Shown: positions 52,127 through 61,735 of the stretch, piece by piece | Position numbering within the stretch: position 1 is the first letter of the stretch | Layout of the letters: each line of letters opens with the position of its first letter | Assembly: GCF_025989125.1 (NCBI RefSeq) | Contig: NZ_JAPDNR010000001.1 | Location: forward strand, 3,578,301 to 3,642,300 | Direction: 5' to 3' | From: Chitinophaga nivalis | Lineage (GTDB): Bacteria; Bacteroidota; Bacteroidia; Chitinophagales; Chitinophagaceae | Length of the DNA: 64,000 nucleotides | Notes under the pieces: model-generated | Told to the model about the DNA's origin: nothing | Databases searched by the model: none | Seen by the model: the letters and a program-made list of their open reading frames with translations, nothing else | Made by a program: the position numbers and the translations under genes

Positions 52127-53545
52127 ATGGAGATTTTACACGTCAGCGCGGAATGTTACCCGGTAGCCAAAGTCGGGGGATTAGGGGATGTAGTCGGTGC
52201 TTTGCCCAAATACCAACATGAGTTGGGCAGCATTGCAAAAGTAGTTTTGCCGGCTTACCGGACAAAGTTTTATGATACACATGAATTTGATGTGGTACAC
52301 CAGGCCGGGATGTGGCTGGGCCACGACTGGTACCACTTCAACGTGTTGAAGGAACGGCACAATGCACTGGGTTTCGACCTGTACCTGGTAGACATCCCTG
52401 GTTTACTGGACACGCCGGGCGTATACGGTTACGCGAATGATACAGAACGTTTCCTGGCTTTTCAGATTGCCGTGCTGGACTGGATCAATGAATGGCAGCA
52501 CCAACCGGATGTGATCCATTGCCACGATCATCATACCGGATTAATTCCTTTTTTATTAAGCTACGGTTATAAATATACCCGCCTCAAAGAAGTGGCGTCT
52601 GTGCTTACAATCCATAATGCCCAGTACCAGGGACAGTTTGGATGGGACAAGCTCTACCTGATTCCTGCTTTCGATTTGTGGAAGTCGGGGTTGCTGGATT
52701 GGGGCGGCGCTATCAATCCGCTGGCGGCAGGTATCAAATGTGCGTGGCGGGTGACCACGGTTTCACCCGGATACCTGGAAGAGTTGTTCTCCAATGCCAA
52801 CGGACTGGAAAGTCTCATCAGCCACGAGCGGGCCAAAACCAGCGGCATCGTCAACGGTATTGATACAGCGGTATGGGATACAACTACGGATCCCATGATA
52901 CCACAACATTATGACCGGGATACGGTGCTGGAAGGTAAGGCGGAAAACAAAAAGCAACTGTGTGAACGCTTTGGGCTGGATACGTCGTTGCCGCTGATAT
53001 CCTTTATTGGCCGGCTGGTAAGTGACAAAGGGGCCGATCTGCTGCCGGAAATCATCAGTCGTTCCCTGCACGAACTGCCTGGCGAGGTGAACTTCCTCGT
53101 ATTGGGTAGTGGGGAACCACATGTGGAATGGTCACTACAACAAACCCGTAATGTGGTAAGCTATGGATTTAACCTGCATATCGGATATAATGAAGCCCTG
53201 TCGCACCTGATATATGCAGGTAGCGATTTTTTACTGATGCCTTCTCGGGTAGAGCCCTGTGGGCTTAACCAGCTGTATGCCCTGCGGTATGGTACCGTAC
53301 CGATGGTACGGAGTACCGGCGGATTAAAGGATACGGTGGTCGATTTTGGCGATAAAGAAGGGGTAGGTATCCGCTTTAATCAACCTGCGGTATGGGATGT
53401 GGGCGATGCCATAAAAAGAGCCGTGGCCTTGTATCATAATACTGCGCACCTGCAGGAAGTGCGGCTGCGGGGAATGCAAACAGACCATTCCTGGGGAACT
53501 TCTGCCCAACGCTACCTGGACGTATACACGGGGATGAAATATTGA
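52127..53545 (+). CDS. glgA: Glycogen synthase (GT5)
   Basis: Extends alpha-1,4-glucan chains from ADP-glucose in the cytosol. The 472-residue GT-B protein has the N-terminal donor-binding motif KVGGLGDVVGALPK, a variant of the classical KTGGL. It also has HDHHTGLIPFLL, IHNAQYQGQFG and the C-terminal donor site PSRVEPCGLNQLYALRYGTVPMVRSTGGL. glgC follows after 113 bases in the same direction, giving the usual two steps of glycogen synthesis. No branching or debranching enzyme gene is in the window. Confidence 0.95.
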   Translation: MEILHVSAECYPVAKVGGLGDVVGALPKYQHELGSIAKVVLPAYRTKFYDTHEFDVVHQAGMWLGHDWYHFNVLKERHNALGFDLYLVDIPGLLDTPGVYGYANDTERFLAFQIAVLDWINEWQHQPDVIHCHDHHTGLIPFLLSYGYKYTRLKEVASVLTIHNAQYQGQFGWDKLYLIPAFDLWKSGLLDWGGAINPLAAGIKCAWRVTTVSPGYLEELFSNANGLESLISHERAKTSGIVNGIDTAVWDTTTDPMIPQHYDRDTVLEGKAENKKQLCERFGLDTSLPLISFIGRLVSDKGADLLPEIISRSLHELPGEVNFLVLGSGEPHVEWSLQQTRNVVSYGFNLHIGYNEALSHLIYAGSDFLLMPSRVEPCGLNQLYALRYGTVPMVRSTGGLKDTVVDFGDKEGVGIRFNQPAVWDVGDAIKRAVALYHNTAHLQEVRLRGMQTDHSWGTSAQRYLDVYTGMKY

Positions 53546-53658
53546 TGGCTGCCTGGCCTGCGGTTATGCCGCTGTATCCGGATCAGGAAAAAAATGGTAG
53601 GCAATATGCCGGACAATGAAAATATATGCACGATGAACTTTAAAAACCAATTCCCATT

Positions 53659-54930
53659 ATGACAAATGATGTAATATCTGTGATACTTGGAGGGGGAGCA
53701 GGCACCCGCCTTTATCCACTCACCCGCCGCCGCTCCAAGCCCGCTGTTCCGCTGGCCGGTAAATACAGACTGGTGGACATACCTATCTCCAACTGTTTGA
53801 ATGCAGCACTGAACCGCATTTTCGTACTTACCCAGTATAACTCTGCTTCCCTGAATAAACACATCAAAAACGCTTACCATTTCAGCAACTTTGATAAAGG
53901 ATTCGTGGACATCCTGGCGGCAGAACAAACGCCGGATAATCCCACCTGGTACCAGGGTACTGCAGATGCAGTCAGACAATGCCTGCATCACATGGAGAAT
54001 TTTGAATTTGAATACGTACTGATATTATCCGGAGATCAGCTCTATCAGATGGATTTCAGAGAGATGATCCGCCACCATATAGATACCGGCGCAGAAATAT
54101 CCATTGCCACTATTCCGGTGAGTGCAAAAGAGGCCTCGGATTTTGGTATACTGAAAACCAATGAAGCCGGAGAAATTGTATCTTTTACGGAAAAGCCGTC
54201 GCAGGAAGTATTGCCCCCGTGGGCATCGGAGGTAAGCGACGAGATGAAAGCCGCAGGGCGTATTTACCTGGCCAGTATGGGTATTTATGTCTTCTCCAGA
54301 GAGGTATTGTTCCGCATGCTGCAGGATCAGCCGGAAGCCGCTGATTTCGGCAAACAACTGATCCCCGACGCCATTGAGGGGCAGCGGCGGGTATTCAGCT
54401 ATCAATACGAAGGCTACTGGACCGATATTGGTAACATCCCTTCTTTTTTTGAAGCGAACATAGGTCTCACAGATGATATACCTTTGTTTAATCTTTTCAA
54501 TGAATCCCAGACGATCTATTCAAGAGCCCGGATGTTACCGCCTGCAAAAATTTCCGGCCAGATGGAAAAAACAATGATTGCAGATGGCTGCATCATTATG
54601 GCCGACCGGCTGGAACGTTGTGTGGTGGGGATCCGTACCCGGGTTGGCAAAGGAACCGTGATCACCAACTGTTATATTATGGGAAGTGATTATTATCAGA
54701 CCCTGGATGAAATAGAAAAAGCTAAAAGACTGGGACACCCGCCCATGGGGATCGGTGAAAACTGCAGTATCCATTATGCAATTATTGATAAGAACTGTAG
54801 TATCGGAAACGGCGTACATATTAGTGGAGGAAAACACCTGGCGGATGGCGACTTTGAAAAATACACCGTAAAAGACGGCATTGTTGTTGTCAAAAAGGGA
54901 GTGGTACTGGAAGACGGATTTAGTATCTAA
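53659..54930 (+). CDS. glgC: Glucose-1-phosphate adenylyltransferase
   Basis: Makes ADP-glucose from ATP and glucose 1-phosphate, the controlled step of bacterial glycogen synthesis. The 423-residue protein has the nucleotidyl-transferase opening LGGGAGTRLYPLTRRRSKPAVP, YRLVDIPISNCLNA, SGDQLYQMDF and GYWTDIGNIPSF. The C-terminal beta-helix (IGENCSIHYAIIDKNCSIGNGVHI) is present. The Arg-rich loop RLYPLTRRRSKPA fits allosteric ADP-glucose pyrophosphorylases. It lies between glgA and the GH130 gene, in one direction. Confidence 0.95.
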   Translation: MTNDVISVILGGGAGTRLYPLTRRRSKPAVPLAGKYRLVDIPISNCLNAALNRIFVLTQYNSASLNKHIKNAYHFSNFDKGFVDILAAEQTPDNPTWYQGTADAVRQCLHHMENFEFEYVLILSGDQLYQMDFREMIRHHIDTGAEISIATIPVSAKEASDFGILKTNEAGEIVSFTEKPSQEVLPPWASEVSDEMKAAGRIYLASMGIYVFSREVLFRMLQDQPEAADFGKQLIPDAIEGQRRVFSYQYEGYWTDIGNIPSFFEANIGLTDDIPLFNLFNESQTIYSRARMLPPAKISGQMEKTMIADGCIIMADRLERCVVGIRTRVGKGTVITNCYIMGSDYYQTLDEIEKAKRLGHPPMGIGENCSIHYAIIDKNCSIGNGVHISGGKHLADGDFEKYTVKDGIVVVKKGVVLEDGFSI

Positions 54931-54943
54931 CAAAATATACACC

Positions 54944-56413
54944 ATGCGTTTGCCTATTGAGCGGAAAAGTACAAAGATTTACCCCGATCTGAAACGGGTA
55001 GTAGCCCGGTTCTTTTTTAACGGAGAAGCCAGAGCAAAGTCGATCATACAGCTGGTTGCTGCGATGAGTGACACGGAAGTGGACATAACGATCATGCCTA
55101 TACTAAGAGAGTTCTCCCGCCGTCACCGCAACATTACCCGCATCTTCGAACGGCATGCGGATCGGCTCCGGCACCTGTTTCCCGCGTTGCAGATCGAGTA
55201 CGACGGACTTTCCCTCAAGCGGAAACTACTCACCGGGTCCTATTTTACCAATGAGTATTCGATTGAGTCGGCGGCATTTTTTAATCCGTCGCTGATTGAA
55301 GATGTGGACCAGAGCGGATTGGAAGAAGGCGAAAAAAGGGTGATCATGAGTTTCCGGGCAGTAGGGGAAGGGCACGTATCTTCCATTGCATTCCGCAGCG
55401 GGTTGATTGATAAAAACAATCAGATTACCCTCATACCTGCCGGCAATTACGTGGATGAAGCAGAAATTATCCGTAATTCCATCTACCAGAAAGATATCTT
55501 TTTCCAGAATGCAGTATCTATCAAACTGCCGGACTCCGTGATGAAGGAAGTGCAGAACAGTTTACCGGACCAGTTTGAGTACCTGGCGCTGAAGAAAGTG
55601 ATCCGCGAAATGCAACAAAGGTATCAGGTAGATCATCTGCTGAAAAAAGCCCTGGAAAGAATCCTGTGGCTGGCAGACTCTTATTATGAACTGAATTTCT
55701 CACTGGATACCGATTTGTCGGACCGGGTTATTTTTCCTTATTCAGATGCGGAAAGCCGGGGTATTGAAGATGCCCGGTTTGTGAAGTTTGTGGGGGAAGA
55801 TGGAGATGTTACCTATTATGCTACCTATACAGCCTACGATGGTATTACCATTCAGCCCAAATTGCTGCAAACGGAAGACTTCTACAACTTCAAAATCCTG
55901 CCCCTGTATGGAGAAGGTGCCCAGAACAAAAACCTGGCGCTCTTTCCCCGTAAGATAAAAGGTAAATACGTGATGATTTCCCGGATAGATGGTATCAACG
56001 GCTACATCATGTATTCTGATAAAATCAACATTTGGGAGAATCCCCGGATATTGCAAACCCCGAAATACGCATGGGAATTTGTACAGGTAGGAAACTGCGG
56101 CTCCCCGATTGAAACCGCAGAAGGCTGGCTGGTGATCACACATGGCGTGGGGCCAATGCGTACCTACTGCATTGGCGCTAGTTTGCTGGACCTCGATGAT
56201 CCCGGCCGGGAAATAGGCCGCCTGCGGGAGCCTCTGCTCATGCCCAATAAAGATGAAAGAGAAGGATATGTACCCAATGTATTATACTCCTGTGGTTCTC
56301 TTATTCATAATGATGAACTGATCATCCCCTATGGTTTGTCGGACTACGCTTCCGGCTTTGCCACCGTAAATCTGGAAAAACTCCTCGCCCAGATAAAAGC
56401 AGATGGTATGTAA
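54944..56413 (+). CDS. GH130 family glycoside phosphorylase/hydrolase
   Basis: The frame begins inside glgC (54881), but ATG 54944 (MRLPIERKSTKIYPDL), 13 bases after the glgC stop, is preferred, giving 489 residues. An N-terminal region of about 170 residues of unclear fold precedes the five-bladed propeller. GH130 signatures are GIEDARFVKF, NLALFPRKI, VQVGNCGSPIETAEGWL, VGPMRTYCIGASLLDL, and YVPNVLYSCGSLIHNDELIIPYGLSD. Characterised GH130 enzymes act on beta-mannosides, mostly by phosphorolysis with a catalytic Asp; a few are hydrolases. Linkage here is unknown. It could work with the facing GT4 gene to make and recycle a mannose-containing compound. Confidence 0.88.
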   Translation: MRLPIERKSTKIYPDLKRVVARFFFNGEARAKSIIQLVAAMSDTEVDITIMPILREFSRRHRNITRIFERHADRLRHLFPALQIEYDGLSLKRKLLTGSYFTNEYSIESAAFFNPSLIEDVDQSGLEEGEKRVIMSFRAVGEGHVSSIAFRSGLIDKNNQITLIPAGNYVDEAEIIRNSIYQKDIFFQNAVSIKLPDSVMKEVQNSLPDQFEYLALKKVIREMQQRYQVDHLLKKALERILWLADSYYELNFSLDTDLSDRVIFPYSDAESRGIEDARFVKFVGEDGDVTYYATYTAYDGITIQPKLLQTEDFYNFKILPLYGEGAQNKNLALFPRKIKGKYVMISRIDGINGYIMYSDKINIWENPRILQTPKYAWEFVQVGNCGSPIETAEGWLVITHGVGPMRTYCIGASLLDLDDPGREIGRLREPLLMPNKDEREGYVPNVLYSCGSLIHNDELIIPYGLSDYASGFATVNLEKLLAQIKADGM

Positions 56414-56433
56414 ATAGTGGTTATGATAAAGCA

Positions 56434-56481
56434 GATTTTTTTCAGGAAGATATACACGGGTATATCTTCCTGAAAAAAATC
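56434..56481. terminator. Two-way terminator between GH130 and GT4 genes
   Basis: A perfect 21-bp inverted repeat (56434-56454 with 56461-56481) with a 6-base loop cacggg and A/T runs at both outer ends serves both convergent genes. It shares ttttcaggaagatat with the hairpin at 4769-4829. Confidence 0.9.
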
Positions 56482-56492
56482 CGGATAAGGCG

Positions 56493-57497
56493 TTACAGCT
56501 GTTGATATAAATACAGGTAGGCCTGCGTCATTTTCTCCTGGCTGAAATTGGCCATCGCATGTACATGACAGGCGTGCCGGCTGATCAGCGGTATATCCGC
56601 CACGCGGGCGGCGGCTTCCGCTACATCATGGGTCAGAAATCCGGTTTGCCCATCGAGGATCAGTTCAGGCATAGATCCCCTGTTAAAGGCGATCACCGGT
56701 GTGCCGCATAACATCGCTTCCGCTACACTCAGGCCAAATGGCTCTTCAAAACTAATAGGATGTAACAACGCACTGGCGCCACCCAGCAAGGTACTCCGTT
56801 GGTGGCCACCTACTGCGCCTATGAAGCGGATCTGCTCCTGATCAATATAAGGCTGTACTTTCTCCCGGTAATAGGCTTCATCCTGAATGATACCAGCCAT
56901 AATCAGCTGGCGGCCGGTTTGCAAAGCAATCTGTATAGCCTCCCAGGCGCCTTTATGCGGATGTATGCGGCCATAAAATAACAGGTAATCATCCGGTGGC
57001 GTTGCCAGATAAGGAAAGTCGGCCGTGTGGATACCATTGTAAATGGTGGCCTTGTAATGGAGCGTGGGATGCCGGTTGGCGTGGCTGATGGCTACATAAT
57101 GACAAACATCATTGTACCGTTGGTAAACAGGCAGTATCTTTTCGGAAGAAAACCCATGAATAGTGGTTACCATCGGGGTTTTCACAAGTCGCGACCAGGT
57201 GAGGGGCAGAAAGTCGAAATGATTATGGATGATATCAAAGTCGCGGGCTTGTTCCATCAGGTAACTGATATGCATACATTCGGTTACTTTGGCATCGGCA
57301 TCCGGGTCGGTGGCATATCCTTTTTCACAGATAGCTGCCAGCTTACCGGCAGTGAGGGAATCGGCAGTGGCAAAAAGGGTGACGTCCTGTCCGGCAGCTA
57401 CCAGCCCTTCGGTAAGATTGGAAGCCATCTGTTCCCAGGGGCCATAATGAACGGGCGGTGTGCGCCAGGCTACGGGAGCCAGTATCGCTATTTTCAT
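56493..57497 (-). CDS. Glycosyltransferase family 4
   Basis: A cytosolic GT-B enzyme. The frame opens at 57572, but the ATG at 57497 gives MKIAILAPVAWRTPPVHYGPWE, the typical opening of a GT4 subgroup that is common beside glycogen and GH130 genes in Bacteroidota (334 residues). Motifs include FYGRIHPHKGAWEAIQIALQ and EEPFGLSVAEAMLCGTPVIAFNRGSMPELI with the E-x7-E donor site. It faces the GH130 gene across a terminator, so the pair is linked by location but not by transcript. Donor and acceptor are unknown. Confidence 0.9.
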   Translation of the reverse strand: MKIAILAPVAWRTPPVHYGPWEQMASNLTEGLVAAGQDVTLFATADSLTAGKLAAICEKGYATDPDADAKVTECMHISYLMEQARDFDIIHNHFDFLPLTWSRLVKTPMVTTIHGFSSEKILPVYQRYNDVCHYVAISHANRHPTLHYKATIYNGIHTADFPYLATPPDDYLLFYGRIHPHKGAWEAIQIALQTGRQLIMAGIIQDEAYYREKVQPYIDQEQIRFIGAVGGHQRSTLLGGASALLHPISFEEPFGLSVAEAMLCGTPVIAFNRGSMPELILDGQTGFLTHDVAEAAARVADIPLISRHACHVHAMANFSQEKMTQAYLYLYQQL

Positions 57498-57691
57498 GTA
57501 GTGATTGATTTTAAGTGGGGTGTGGTCATGTTGTATGCAAAGGGGAAGCCAGTTTACCATACATCCCAGCAAAACGTCAGATTATCAATAATCCGGCAAC
57601 CAAACTATGCAATAACAAATAAACTTAACTAACTTCGTACATTTATAAGTTTCGATGTATTGGCACTACATCCGCTGTTGATAATAATTGG

Positions 57692-57699
57692 TAAATTTG
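57692..57699 (+). promoter_or_regulatory. Candidate -7 box TAAATTTG for bshC
   Basis: Fits TAnnTTTG and lies 16 bases before the bshC ATG. A second possible box, TAACTTCG, is at 57630-57637. Confidence 0.4.
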
Positions 57700-57715
57700 T
57701 AATTCGCAACACTAT

Positions 57716-59302
57716 ATGCTGGAGTATATTCCTTACGGGAAAACTGGTTACTTTAACCAGCTGGTAACAGATTTTTTAGCAGAACATCCGCAGATACGAC
57801 CATTTTATACTTACTCCCCTGTACATCCTGATTTTGACGCAGCGATCCGGGCCCGTCAGCAGTTCGATACGCCCCGTGCTGCCCTGGTAGCAGCCCTGGA
57901 GCAGCAATATGCGCCCCTGGAACCGGTACAACCTGTACAGGACAACATCCGGGCGTTACTGGAACCCACAACCTTCACAGTATGCACAGCACATCAGCCC
58001 AATATTTTTACCGGCTACCTGTATTTTGTATATAAGATCCTGCAAACGATCCGGCTTTGTACCACGCTGAAAGCGCAATATCCGCAATATAACTTTGTAC
58101 CTGTCTATTATATGGGCAGTGAAGATAATGACCTGGAAGAACTGGGCAGTATTTACCTGGAAGGCAAAACGCTGACCTGGCAGGCCGGACAGGAGGGTGC
58201 GGTAGGCCGCATGCAAACGGCCGGACTGGAGCAGCTGATTAAACAAGTGAAAGACACATTGGGGTATGCACCCCATGCTGTGGAGTTGATTACGCTGCTG
58301 GAGCAGGCCTATCTGGGGCACAGTAATATTCAGGATGCCACGTTGTACCTGGTACATGCTTTATTCAGCCGTTATGGCCTGGTAGTAGTGGTGCCGGATA
58401 ATGCCGCCCTGAAACGTTTATACATCCCCGTTATGAAGGATGAGTTGTTTCAGCAGGCGTCTCATCAACTGGTGAAGCATACCCTGGATAAATTATCCGT
58501 ACACTATAAAGTACAGGCGAATCCGCGGGAAATCAACCTGTTTTATTTACAGGATGGCCTGCGCGAACGTATTGTACAGGAAGGGGATGAATGGAAAGTA
58601 TTGCATACCAAACATAGCTTTACGGCGGCGGCTTTGGAAGCAGAGCTGGAAGCGCATCCGGAAAGATTCAGTCCCAATGTGATCCTGCGCGGGATGTTCC
58701 AGGAAACCATATTGCCCAACATTGCCTTTATCGGTGGTGGCGGTGAAATTGCTTACTGGATGGAGTTACAGGAGTTATTTGCCCATTATAAAGTGCCATA
58801 CCCGATCTTGTTGCTGCGTAATTCTTTGTTGCTGGCAGATGACATCTCTGTACAGCGGATGCAGAAACTGGGTATTGCGTTACCTGAATTATTTAAGCCC
58901 ACCGAAGATATCGTCAATGATTATGTAAAGCATCATACCAATACTTCATTAGTATTGAAAGATGAATATGCCGCTATTGAACAGCTCTTCGATGAGCTGG
59001 AAGCCAAAGCGCGTAATATTGATGTCACGCTGGTAGCTACGACCGGTTCTGAGCGGAAGAAAGCGTTGAAGTCTATCGGTAAGCTGGAACATAAGTTCCT
59101 GCGGGCAGAGAAGAAAAAATTTGCGTGGCAGACAGACCAGATCCGGCAGGTGAAAAGCCGGTTGTTTCCGGCGGGTTCACTCCAGGAGCGTAAGGAAAAC
59201 TTCCTGCCCTGGTATGCCCAGGAAGGTCCGGCCTTCTTCGACCGTATCCTGGCTGCTATCAATCCGGTGACGGATCAATTGACCATACTCACCGGCGCAT
59301 AG
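57716..59302 (+). CDS. bshC: Bacillithiol biosynthesis cysteine-adding enzyme
   Basis: Joins cysteine to GlcN-malate in the last step of bacillithiol synthesis, the low-molecular-weight thiol of many Firmicutes and Bacteroidota. The 528-residue length and motifs fit BshC: FTVCTAHQPNIFTGYLYFVYKI near residue 85, YMGSEDNDLEELG (the family's ED-HD-like site), NVILRGMFQETILPNIAFIGGGGEIAYW and a C-terminal coiled coil (KLEHKFLRAEKKKFAWQTDQI). BshA and BshB genes are not in the window. A strong terminator follows 17 bases after the stop. Confidence 0.95.
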   Translation: MLEYIPYGKTGYFNQLVTDFLAEHPQIRPFYTYSPVHPDFDAAIRARQQFDTPRAALVAALEQQYAPLEPVQPVQDNIRALLEPTTFTVCTAHQPNIFTGYLYFVYKILQTIRLCTTLKAQYPQYNFVPVYYMGSEDNDLEELGSIYLEGKTLTWQAGQEGAVGRMQTAGLEQLIKQVKDTLGYAPHAVELITLLEQAYLGHSNIQDATLYLVHALFSRYGLVVVVPDNAALKRLYIPVMKDELFQQASHQLVKHTLDKLSVHYKVQANPREINLFYLQDGLRERIVQEGDEWKVLHTKHSFTAAALEAELEAHPERFSPNVILRGMFQETILPNIAFIGGGGEIAYWMELQELFAHYKVPYPILLLRNSLLLADDISVQRMQKLGIALPELFKPTEDIVNDYVKHHTNTSLVLKDEYAAIEQLFDELEAKARNIDVTLVATTGSERKKALKSIGKLEHKFLRAEKKKFAWQTDQIRQVKSRLFPAGSLQERKENFLPWYAQEGPAFFDRILAAINPVTDQLTILTGA

Positions 59303-59319
59303 AAAATATCACCCAATAA

Positions 59320-59354
59320 AAAACGCCCCGCAAATCCTGCGGGGCGTTTTTTTT
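59320..59354 (+). terminator. Intrinsic terminator after bshC
   Basis: A perfect 13-bp GC-rich stem (59320-59332 with 59338-59350) with a 5-base loop and an eight-T tract. The A-run before the stem lets it work for the convergent gene as well; it touches the last codon of that gene. Confidence 0.95.
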
Positions 59355-61581
59355 ATGCTTTGCCAGCTGCCTTGCTCATGTCTTTCATAAGAGAGAAGAT
59401 AGCCGTGAGCTGATCGTGTACCTGTTTTGTTTCCAGCATTTCGTCGCGGGTAGGCGTGGCGCCTTTGCCTTCATTGATTTCCTGTTGTCTTAAATGCACC
59501 AGGTTTTCGAGGTGGGCATCCAGGCGGTCGAAGGCGTGTACCGGTGGTGCCGGCTGGGCCTGTGCCGCAGTACCGGGATCTATCATCAGGATGAGCTGAT
59601 CCATGTAGTGCAGCAGGTAGTCCGTGATTTCCCGGTATTCAGGCCGGGGAAACTGTACGCCGTGATGCATGCTGTAAGCCGCCAGGGCAGCCGTATGCGA
59701 CGTAAGGGTATGATTCAGTACCACCAGGTGATATACCCGGGAGGCATCTTTTTGTTTGCTTTTAGGTTCCGACAACATCCGTTGAAATGCCGACATCATA
59801 TTGGCGGTAGCCACATAGGTGTCTTTCCGGGCCAGTTTGAAATCGGTCACCGGTACGGTTTCATTGGAGTAGGCGCGCAGTACCAGCTCAAAATATTTCC
59901 GGTTGGCCACCATCATCTTTTTCATGTAATCGGGTACAAAGTTATGCTCCCAGGTGGGCCACAGTACCATGTTGGCCACAAAGGCCAGGCCGCCGCCGAT
60001 AAAGGTATCCAGCACCCGCTGGGTAACATTGTACAGGTCTGACGGATGCAGGAAGTGTAGCAGAAAAATGATAAAAGGGGTAACGAAAAACACACTCACC
60101 GTATATTGGAAGCTCATAAAGCTGTAGGCCCCCAGGATACACAGCAGCATGCTGATAAAGATCACGGTATCGTTATGGGTCAGGTACAGCAGTGCTGCCG
60201 CAAAGAGGGCGCCGGTAACGGTACCGATTAAACGCTGTATGCTGCGGGAGCGGGTAAGACCAAAGCCTGGCTTGAGGATTACCACAATGGTCAGCAGTAT
60301 CCAGTATACCCGGTCCAGGTGCAGCACGGCGCCCAGCGTATAGCCGGTAACGGTAGCCAGACTTACCCGGATGGCATGCCGGAAGATGTGTGATTTGAAC
60401 GTCAGGTTATCCCGGAATGTTTCCAGGTCGTATTTCTGGCGGGTAGTAAATTTAGACAGCTCCAGCTTAGGATCGATGGAGGCGTCTTTCAGGCGTTCCA
60501 GGCGTGTCAGCCGGTGCAGGTTATAGATACGCTGCGCCATGTCCTGCAGGTTTTGCAGGATGTTGGTGAGCGGAATGGTGCGCGTTCTTTCTTTCAGGGT
60601 AGGCAGTACCAGGGTGATATCGGCGATGGCTTTCTTCACCTTTTCCATATCGTATTTCAGGTTGGAACGAGGGAGGGAACGTTGTCCGGAAGCCACGGCC
60701 AGCCCGATGGTTTTTAATTCTTCTGTAAACTCCAGAATAAGGGCGTGAAATTTCTCGAGGATCTCCTGTCCTTTAAAATCCTTTTGCAGGGCATTATAGT
60801 CCGTTTGTGAGGCCATGATTTGTTCCTGCAGATCTACCATATCCAGGAATATCAGCACCATACTTTTGTTGATGCTGGTAGTACCCTGTTGGGCGGAACG
60901 TCTTTTCAGCAGCAGTTCACGAACGTGTTCCTGTTTCTCGTTTACTATTACCTGCTGTGCCAGCACGGCTTTGAAGTTCTGGGCTACATCCACACCAGGG
61001 GTGTAGAAGTTGGCGCGTACTTCCAGGTAGCGGGCTGTTTGCAGGATGCAATCACCGAGTGCCTGCTGTACATTCAGATAAGGCCGGATCTGCCAGAGAA
61101 TCAGTGCCAGCACCGCATACCAGAGGCTACCCAGCAGTACCATAGACGAATGCAGGAGGGTGAGGGCAGGCGTTAACTGCGTTTCCCCGAGCATGGATAC
61201 CATCACCAGCAGGGCGCCGGTACCAATGTTGCCGCCCCGGTTGCCGTATACCAGCATCATGGCAAATACAAAACAACACAGCAGTATCCAGATACCCATA
61301 GGTACCACATAGGGCATCAGGAGGCCAGTGCCCAGCGCAGTAAAAAAGATAAGAATGGTGCTGATGATAAGTCCGTTTCGTTTATGGACAATGGTGCCGG
61401 GTACGTCGCTGAGCGCCGTACACAGGGCGCCCATGGACATGGCAATGCCCAGGTCGAGTTTTCCGAATGCGGCAAATACAAGGGAGGGAACCACCACGCT
61501 GATGGTTGTGCGCAATCCGTTGCTGAAATGATAACTGTAAAGGAAACTTTTAATGTCGTTGATTCGCTGTTCTGTACGCAA
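59353..61581 (-). CDS. FUSC/YccS-like inner-membrane protein
   Basis: A 742-residue protein with two clusters of about five to six helices, each followed by a soluble helical domain. This is the layout of YccS/YhfK and aromatic-acid or fusaric-acid exporters. Key segments are GLRTTISVVVPSLVFAAFGK, TRSRSIQRLIGTVTGALFAA and VLDTFIGGGLAFVANMVLWP. The start is TTG at 61581, because the upstream codons contain an in-frame stop and no ATG. A minus-strand TACCTTTG box at 61604-61611 lies 22 bases before it. Transport of aromatic or other organic acids is a family-level guess. Confidence 0.85.
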   Translation of the reverse strand: MRTEQRINDIKSFLYSYHFSNGLRTTISVVVPSLVFAAFGKLDLGIAMSMGALCTALSDVPGTIVHKRNGLIISTILIFFTALGTGLLMPYVVPMGIWILLCCFVFAMMLVYGNRGGNIGTGALLVMVSMLGETQLTPALTLLHSSMVLLGSLWYAVLALILWQIRPYLNVQQALGDCILQTARYLEVRANFYTPGVDVAQNFKAVLAQQVIVNEKQEHVRELLLKRRSAQQGTTSINKSMVLIFLDMVDLQEQIMASQTDYNALQKDFKGQEILEKFHALILEFTEELKTIGLAVASGQRSLPRSNLKYDMEKVKKAIADITLVLPTLKERTRTIPLTNILQNLQDMAQRIYNLHRLTRLERLKDASIDPKLELSKFTTRQKYDLETFRDNLTFKSHIFRHAIRVSLATVTGYTLGAVLHLDRVYWILLTIVVILKPGFGLTRSRSIQRLIGTVTGALFAAALLYLTHNDTVIFISMLLCILGAYSFMSFQYTVSVFFVTPFIIFLLHFLHPSDLYNVTQRVLDTFIGGGLAFVANMVLWPTWEHNFVPDYMKKMMVANRKYFELVLRAYSNETVPVTDFKLARKDTYVATANMMSAFQRMLSEPKSKQKDASRVYHLVVLNHTLTSHTAALAAYSMHHGVQFPRPEYREITDYLLHYMDQLILMIDPGTAAQAQPAPPVHAFDRLDAHLENLVHLRQQEINEGKGATPTRDEMLETKQVHDQLTAIFSLMKDMSKAAGKA

Positions 61582-61603
61582 ACGCTATATGGTTTTGGAG
61601 GCC

Positions 61604-61611
61604 CAAAGGTA
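61604..61611 (-). promoter_or_regulatory. Candidate -7 box TACCTTTG for the FUSC-like gene
   Basis: Exact TAnnTTTG on the minus strand, 22 bases before the TTG start. It supports that start against internal methionines. Confidence 0.45.
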
Positions 61612-61735
61612 GGAAAATAACTGCTTAGCCGCCAGCGTGCGCGCTGCAGTAAAACGTTAAAAACAATCTAAATCTGTGCAGCTCCGGAAAAAAAAGTGTT
61701 AGATAGGAGGTCTGCAAAAGCCCTGTGACAGCGGG

